DNA of 56,178 nucleotides. It comes from JBAXXL01 sp038206725. Lineage in GTDB: Bacteria; Bacteroidota; Ignavibacteria; Kapaibacteriales; UBA2268. The stretch's first letter is position 1, and the number at the start of each line of letters is the position of its first letter. Shown here piece after piece: positions 51,744 to 56,178 of this stretch. Location: positions 1 to 56,178 of the forward strand of contig JBBRAO010000022.1 of NCBI GenBank assembly GCA_038206725.1. The letters are read 5' to 3'. The notes below the pieces were generated by a model. It made no database searches. It saw only the letters and a list, made by a program, of their open reading frames with translations, and was not told where the DNA came from. The translations under genes were made by a program, and so were the position numbers.

Positions 51744-52486
51744 AGCAACTCCGGTCGTACAATTTTTATAAAAACATCGTTCATACTGGCGACGGCAAAT
51801 TGTTTTTTAAGATTCGCGGGAGTGTCTAAAGCCACTATCTTACCATTATCCATTATGGAAACTCGATCGCAGTATTCCGCTTCGTCCATATAATGTGTTG
51901 TTACAAAAACAGTTATTCCGCTTTTTGCCGCGTCGTAAATCATACCCCAAAATTGGCGTCGTGTAAATGGGTCCACTCCGCCCGTAGGCTCATCCAAAAA
52001 TACGATTTTCGGGTCGTGGAATATTGCTACAGCGAAAGCCAACTTTTGCTTCCAACCAATCGGCAACTCCCTAATTAATTTATTTTCCAATCCACCTATG
52101 CCTACTTTTTCTATCATTTCCTTTATTTTGGATTTGACTTCAGTACGCGACAATCCATAAATCCCTCCATAAAAGCGGATGTTTTCTATTACCGTCATAT
52201 CTTCGTAAAGTGAGAATTTTTGACTCATATATCCGATGTTTTTCTTTATATCTTCAGGATGTGTTGCCGCGTCCCAACCTGCTACAAGGATTTTTCCCGA
52301 CGTTGGGTGCAATAAACCACAAAGTATTCGCATAGCGGTAGTTTTACCCGCACCATTAGCACCAAGGAAACCAAAAACTTCACCTTCGTAAACATCGAAT
52401 GTCAGATTGTCGTTTGCGACGAAATCGCCGAAGCGCTTAACAAGATTTGTTACTTCGATAATTTTTTGTCTATTTTCCATCACCAC
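51740..52486 (-). CDS. ABC ATPase, second nucleotide-binding subunit (YbhF C-half-like)
   Basis: 248 residues. Walker A GANGAGKTTA, Walker B IVFLDEPTGGVD, switch His in TTHYMDEAEYCD. The signature is LPIGWKQKLAF, not LSGGQ; from memory the YbhF C-terminal half carries a similar LPLG variant. The start overlaps the first ATPase by 17 nt. Confidence 0.9.
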   Translation of the reverse strand: MVMENRQKIIEVTNLVKRFGDFVANDNLTFDVYEGEVFGFLGANGAGKTTAMRILCGLLHPTSGKILVAGWDAATHPEDIKKNIGYMSQKFSLYEDMTVIENIRFYGGIYGLSRTEVKSKIKEMIEKVGIGGLENKLIRELPIGWKQKLAFAVAIFHDPKIVFLDEPTGGVDPFTRRQFWGMIYDAAKSGITVFVTTHYMDEAEYCDRVSIMDNGKIVALDTPANLKKQFAVASMNDVFIKIVRPELL

Positions 52487-53393
52487 TTCCTATTTGTAAA
52501 AAACAATCTTCTATATTAGGATTAGTTCTGAAAATTGTCAAATCCGGGAGGATATTCTTTAAGTCACTTTCTATAACTTCTATGGATATTGCTTCATCCA
52601 TTAATGTAATATGAATGGTTTCACCAAAAGCGAATGCTGAACGTATCCGTGTATCATTTTCCAGAAGCGTTATTAAATCCGATTTATAATTAGATTTTGC
52701 CGCATAAAGCTTATAATTGAAACTGTCCACAATTCCTTGAGGACTATCAACTGTCATAATTTTGCCGTTTTGTATCAAAGCAACTCTATCGCATAAACTC
52801 GCTTCGTCCATATATGGCGTCGAAACTATAATTGTGATTCCGTTGTCTCGCAATTTTTTCAACATAATCCAAAATTCATACCGCGAAACAGCATCCACGC
52901 CCGTTGTAGGTTCGTCCAATACAAGTAAATCGGGTTTATGAATCAGCGCGCAACATAAGGCGAGTTTCTGCTTCATTCCACCGGAAAGTTGTGCGGCTCT
53001 CCGTTTTTTGAACGGTTCTAAATGAGAATAAATAGATTCAATAAGATAATAATTTTCTTTAATATTTGAACCAAACACAGAAGCAAAGAACTTAAGGTTT
53101 TCTTCAACACTCAAATCTTGGTAAAGCGAAAATTTGCCGGGCATATAACCTAAGTTATGCCGCAAAATCTTATAATCTTTAACAACGTCGTAACCGGCAA
53201 TAGTGGCCGAACCGGAGTTTGGTAATATCAATGTCGTCAATATGCGAAAAAGTGAAGTCTTTCCCGCGCCATCGGGTCCGATAAAGCCGAAAAGTTCATT
53301 TTTTCCAATATCGAGCGAAACTGAATCCAAAGCCAAAACGTTGCCGTAGGACTTAGAGATTTTATCTATATGTATATAAATTTCGTTATTCAT
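52470..53393 (-). CDS. ABC ATPase, first nucleotide-binding subunit (YbhF N-half-like)
   Basis: 307 residues. Walker A GPDGAGKTSL, signature LSGGMKQKLAL, Walker B LLVLDEPTTGVD; the H-loop position is Pro (VSTPYMDEA) rather than His. The C-terminal extension of about 90 residues carries DUF4162-like strands. In E. coli YbhF the two halves are one protein. Confidence 0.9.
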   Translation of the reverse strand: MNNEIYIHIDKISKSYGNVLALDSVSLDIGKNELFGFIGPDGAGKTSLFRILTTLILPNSGSATIAGYDVVKDYKILRHNLGYMPGKFSLYQDLSVEENLKFFASVFGSNIKENYYLIESIYSHLEPFKKRRAAQLSGGMKQKLALCCALIHKPDLLVLDEPTTGVDAVSRYEFWIMLKKLRDNGITIIVSTPYMDEASLCDRVALIQNGKIMTVDSPQGIVDSFNYKLYAAKSNYKSDLITLLENDTRIRSAFAFGETIHITLMDEAISIEVIESDLKNILPDLTIFRTNPNIEDCFLQIGSGDGK

Positions 53394-53394
53394 A

Positions 53395-54282
53395 TTATTT
53401 AAATATTACTTCACCGGGCATACCGATTTTGATTTTACCATCGTTTTTCACAGATATTTCTACAGCGTAAACATAATTTACGCGCTCTTCTTTTGTTTCA
53501 ATAGTCTTCGGTGTAAATTCGGCTTGTTCCGCGATCTTTGCAATTTTTGCGGTATAATTATAGTAATCTTCAGCACCGTTATCAATTCGTACTGTGCATC
53601 TGTCGCCGATTTTAATCTTGTTTAATACTTTTGATGTTACAAACACACGTAAAGTCATATTTGAAACATCGGCAATTTTCATAATAGGTTTTCCGGGTAC
53701 GGCTATTTCGTATTTTTCGGAATATTTATTAAGAACAACACTGGCGATAGGCGCAAAGATCTTACAGCGGCTAATTTTATCGCGCAGTTGGTCAATTTGG
53801 GAATTAAGAACTCCCGCTTCGCCCACCACAGAGGCGTTTTGAGTTCTCACTTGCTTGATCTGAGCTTCGTTGACTTTAATTTTGCCTTCGATATTATCCA
53901 ACTGCTGTTGGGTAGTGGCTTTGCCCTTGAGCATCTGCAATGTTCGGTTTTTCTCTATAACGAGCGATTTGTTTTGCTCATCCAAAACCTCGATTTGAGC
54001 ATAAACACTCGGAATTTTTGTTTGTATTGCGCGCTTTTGAGCTTCAGCTTGCTGAATGCCCAGTATAAATCCGGAAGAATCAATAACCGCGATCAAATCG
54101 CCGCTTTTCAGCGTTGTGCCTTCTTCGGCTTTCATTTCGATAATTTTTCCGGCTATTTCGGAGGAGATTATTATTTCGGTCGCTTCAAAATTACCGTTCG
54201 CGTCCGATGTTTTTTGCTCGGTTGAGCAAGCCGCAAGTGCTACGGCTATAATCAAGAATAATATGTACTTTTTCATTGGCAT
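53395..54282 (-). CDS. HlyD/YbhG-type membrane fusion lipoprotein
   Basis: 295 residues with lipobox LAAC near residue 19, biotinyl-lipoyl-like GNFEATEIIIS and GKIIEMKAEEG, a helical hairpin (about 80-165) and beta domains. It joins the inner-membrane ABC permease to the TolC-like channel. One base separates it from the ATPase gene start. Confidence 0.9.
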   Translation of the reverse strand: MPMKKYILFLIIAVALAACSTEQKTSDANGNFEATEIIISSEIAGKIIEMKAEEGTTLKSGDLIAVIDSSGFILGIQQAEAQKRAIQTKIPSVYAQIEVLDEQNKSLVIEKNRTLQMLKGKATTQQQLDNIEGKIKVNEAQIKQVRTQNASVVGEAGVLNSQIDQLRDKISRCKIFAPIASVVLNKYSEKYEIAVPGKPIMKIADVSNMTLRVFVTSKVLNKIKIGDRCTVRIDNGAEDYYNYTAKIAKIAEQAEFTPKTIETKEERVNYVYAVEISVKNDGKIKIGMPGEVIFK

Positions 54283-54294
54283 TTAATATTTAGT

Positions 54295-55587
54295 TTATAA
54301 TTTTCCGGCTAATAAAAGATATTTTACTTTGTTTTGTTCAAGTTGAATGATGTGTGTTTCTAAGCTTAATCTTGCTTGGCGTTCGGCGTTGAATTCGGTT
54401 AGGTATTCGGTCGAAGTTATGACTCCAGCATCCAAACGGATTTGAGCGGTTTTAGTAACTTCCTCACGAATAGCTATTATACGTGCATCGGCGATAATGC
54501 TTTTCGATAATTTTTCTATTTCACCTTTCAGATTATCGAGCCCTATCCAAACATTTCTCGTAAAATTGTTCGTTTGGGCATTTACCAAATCTTTGCTAAT
54601 TTCATTTATTTGGATACTTCTGCGTGTTTTAAACCAATCGAAGAAATTCCATTTGATTGACGCGCCGACGTTATAGTAAAATTCAAAGTCTTCGCTGAAG
54701 AAATTCGCCCCCGCCGGTTTACCATAACCCGCTTCCGCAAAAAGTCCGGCTTTAGGCACTAGCGCTGTTCCCATCAATTCACCCACTTTGCTGAGTTTTT
54801 CTTTTTGTAAATCGAAAAGTTTCAATTCAGGGCGGCTTAATTCAGTTACTTCACCCAATATAATTTCATTTGTTATAAATCTATCGCCCGATGTGATATT
54901 CATTCCCGTTAATCGGCTTAATGCTGAATGAAGTACACCCATCGAGATATCTATTTCATCCAAAGTCTGAGTGTTCTTTATCATTTCGGCATCCATAATA
55001 TCCACATTCATCGCCATTGCGGCACCAGCGGAGACAGCCACTTCCAATGTTTTGATTCTTTCGTCAATGGTTTCATTATAAAGCAGAATTATTTCCCTTT
55101 GTTTGCTCAAAATCACTATAGAATAAAACAAATCCGAGATTTGGTTCTTTATCTGCGATATATCGCTGATTGTGCTTTGGTTGTCTATTTCGTTATCAAT
55201 TTCCTCTAAAGCCATACTTCTGGAAGTTGCTCCGCCATCCCATATCAGTTGGTTCAAACCCAACGTCGCTTTGTATTGTTCGTGCGGCATAGAGGGGAAT
55301 TTCAAATTAAATTGAGGAGGCAAACCGGCGGTTACCGTTGAAAAATCCACAACACTGGAGCTGTATGACGCCGAACCGTTAAGCGATAGAGAAGGATAAT
55401 AATTTGTTCGGCTATTTTGTTGTTTTTCTTTACTGATTTTGTTCCGGTTGTCCACCTGTGAGCTAAGTGGATGTGTCGCTGTTGCCGACCGGAGCAGGTC
55501 ATTCAGTAGAATATCCTTGGCTTGCAAGCTTATGGAAAGAAAAATTAGAAGTATTATTAGGATTATTTTTTTCATATTTATAACCAT
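54295..55587 (-). CDS. TolC-like outer-membrane efflux protein
   Basis: 430 residues (alternative start ATG 55575). Signal peptide, two related OEP halves with long helices and strands (GLNQLIWDGGAT, SIKWNFFDWFKTRRS). It forms the outer-membrane exit duct. The TetR stop directly precedes its ATG. Confidence 0.9.
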   Translation of the reverse strand: MVINMKKIILIILLIFLSISLQAKDILLNDLLRSATATHPLSSQVDNRNKISKEKQQNSRTNYYPSLSLNGSASYSSSVVDFSTVTAGLPPQFNLKFPSMPHEQYKATLGLNQLIWDGGATSRSMALEEIDNEIDNQSTISDISQIKNQISDLFYSIVILSKQREIILLYNETIDERIKTLEVAVSAGAAMAMNVDIMDAEMIKNTQTLDEIDISMGVLHSALSRLTGMNITSGDRFITNEIILGEVTELSRPELKLFDLQKEKLSKVGELMGTALVPKAGLFAEAGYGKPAGANFFSEDFEFYYNVGASIKWNFFDWFKTRRSIQINEISKDLVNAQTNNFTRNVWIGLDNLKGEIEKLSKSIIADARIIAIREEVTKTAQIRLDAGVITSTEYLTEFNAERQARLSLETHIIQLEQNKVKYLLLAGKL

Positions 55588-56178
55588 TTATATTTTTATT
55601 GAATTAATTACGAAGTCGCCTAATGAAGTTTTTCTGTGTAGTAGAAATTTCGTAAACTCTTTATTAGAAAGGCCTAAAACTTTCATATACATAGGTTTCG
55701 CGATAAAGTTGAAAACGCTTAGCGAAATACAATTCAGAATGAGTTCTTCCAAAACGATTGGGCGAATAATTCCGCGCTCTATTTCACTTTTGAGCTGTTT
55801 TTCAAGAATATCTTTAATGCTGGCAACCTCTTCTTTTTTTATAAATTGGAATATTCTGTCGGGGTTACGGCTGATTTCGTTTATCACAAATAAAGGTAAA
55901 CGTTGATTATTTTCTATAGCTGATAGATGATAATCGAAGAATAAGCGAATTTTCTCAAAAAAAGTGGTTTCGCTAATTATTTTTTCTAAAAGCTGTGAGA
56001 TGATTTGGCTCGCTATTTTCTCAAAAACTATATTAAACAACTTATCCTTGTTCCGAAAATAATAATGTACGAGTGCTTTATTCAAACCCGCTCTGTCGGC
56101 GATGCTTTGTAATCTCGCGCCTGAGTAGCCTCGTTCAAGGAATTCCTCTTCCGCCGAGAGCAGGATTTTTTCTTCTGT
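55588..56178 (-). CDS. TetR-family regulator, 5' end outside window
   Basis: 197 residues in frame up to the window edge. The HTH is visible as LERGYSGARLQSIADRAG and NKALVHYYFRNKDKLF; the C-terminal ligand-binding part is helical. It probably represses the efflux operon that follows, as CecR does for ybhGFSR in E. coli. Confidence 0.9.
   Translation of the reverse strand, partial: TEEKILLSAEEEFLERGYSGARLQSIADRAGLNKALVHYYFRNKDKLFNIVFEKIASQIISQLLEKIISETTFFEKIRLFFDYHLSAIENNQRLPLFVINEISRNPDRIFQFIKKEEVASIKDILEKQLKSEIERGIIRPIVLEELILNCISLSVFNFIAKPMYMKVLGLSNKEFTKFLLHRKTSLGDFVINSIKI

Noticed and set aside
54928..55209. Plus-strand ORF rich in histidine and phenylalanine opposite the TolC-like gene
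   Set aside because: Antisense shadow; composition reflects reverse-complemented outer-membrane codons.

Overview
The window reads as chromosomal DNA of a low-GC Gram-negative bacterium of the Bacteroidota/Chlorobiota side of the FCB group, most like an Ignavibacteria- or Kapabacteria-type organism. This is inferred from type IX secretion (T9SS) C-terminal sorting tails (ends at 172, 877 and 26957), TAnnTTTG promoter-like boxes, a DUF5683 protein, a carboxypeptidase-regulatory-domain TonB receptor, many SPII lipoproteins and outer-membrane barrels, and intergenic palindromic repeats of the Bacteroidota kind. I found no tRNA, rRNA, CRISPR array or intact insertion sequence.

Layout. 1-4140: the tail of a T9SS cargo gene, a small regulator resembling the iron-only hydrogenase system regulator family, and a 14-repeat FG-GAP T9SS cargo protein with an adjacent methyltransferase. 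4229-14226: a long minus-strand block. It holds an inner-membrane-anchored protein with a large periplasmic part, two related outer-membrane barrel proteins and a vWA-OmpA protein, followed by aroC and two lipoproteins. The first four look like parts of one envelope apparatus. 14474-22627: an HD phosphohydrolase, a TonB receptor coupled to a STAS-MlaE permease, and a plus-strand run of dihydroorotate dehydrogenase, LCP protein, SixA and PHP phosphoesterase. 22628-29480: a repeat-rich gap, an orphan Mu-like phage I (protease/scaffold) protein, a sigma/anti-sigma/Spy-like operon, a PCMD-type T9SS cargo with a barrel partner, a GIY-YIG nuclease with 40-bp tandem repeats, and a ferredoxin. 29569-33837: Lnt, an EFR1-type flavodoxin-ferredoxin membrane protein, a polytopic membrane protein and DUF5683.

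33838-36226: a compact restriction-modification-like cassette (D12 adenine methylase, PD-(D/E)XK nuclease candidate, 64-aa ORF) bracketed by same-orientation palindromic repeats. 36227-40201: ridA and a three-gene [FeFe]-hydrogenase operon (hydC-hydB-hydA) whose HydB is a minimal NuoF core. 40360-42604: a decayed zone with an MFS C-terminal fragment, a frameshifted lipoprotein/thioredoxin-fold gene and a fossil T9SS sorting tail. 42605-49194: a lipoprotein, a TlpA-like thioredoxin, grpE-dnaJ, ispG, a rhomboid protease and an HEXXH-bearing barrel-like protein. 49510-56178: a complete Ybh-type drug-efflux operon (TetR, TolC-like, HlyD-like lipoprotein, two ABC ATPases, two ABC-2 permeases) running off the window edge at the TetR gene.

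The strongest leads are: (i) the candidate envelope apparatus at 7144-14226; (ii) two unrelated ~135-bp elements sharing a palindrome-within-palindrome architecture; (iii) the repeat-bracketed restriction-modification cassette; (iv) the orphan phage morphogenesis gene; (v) the minimal HydB and TSCS-type HydA. All calls come from reading the sequence; no database search was run.
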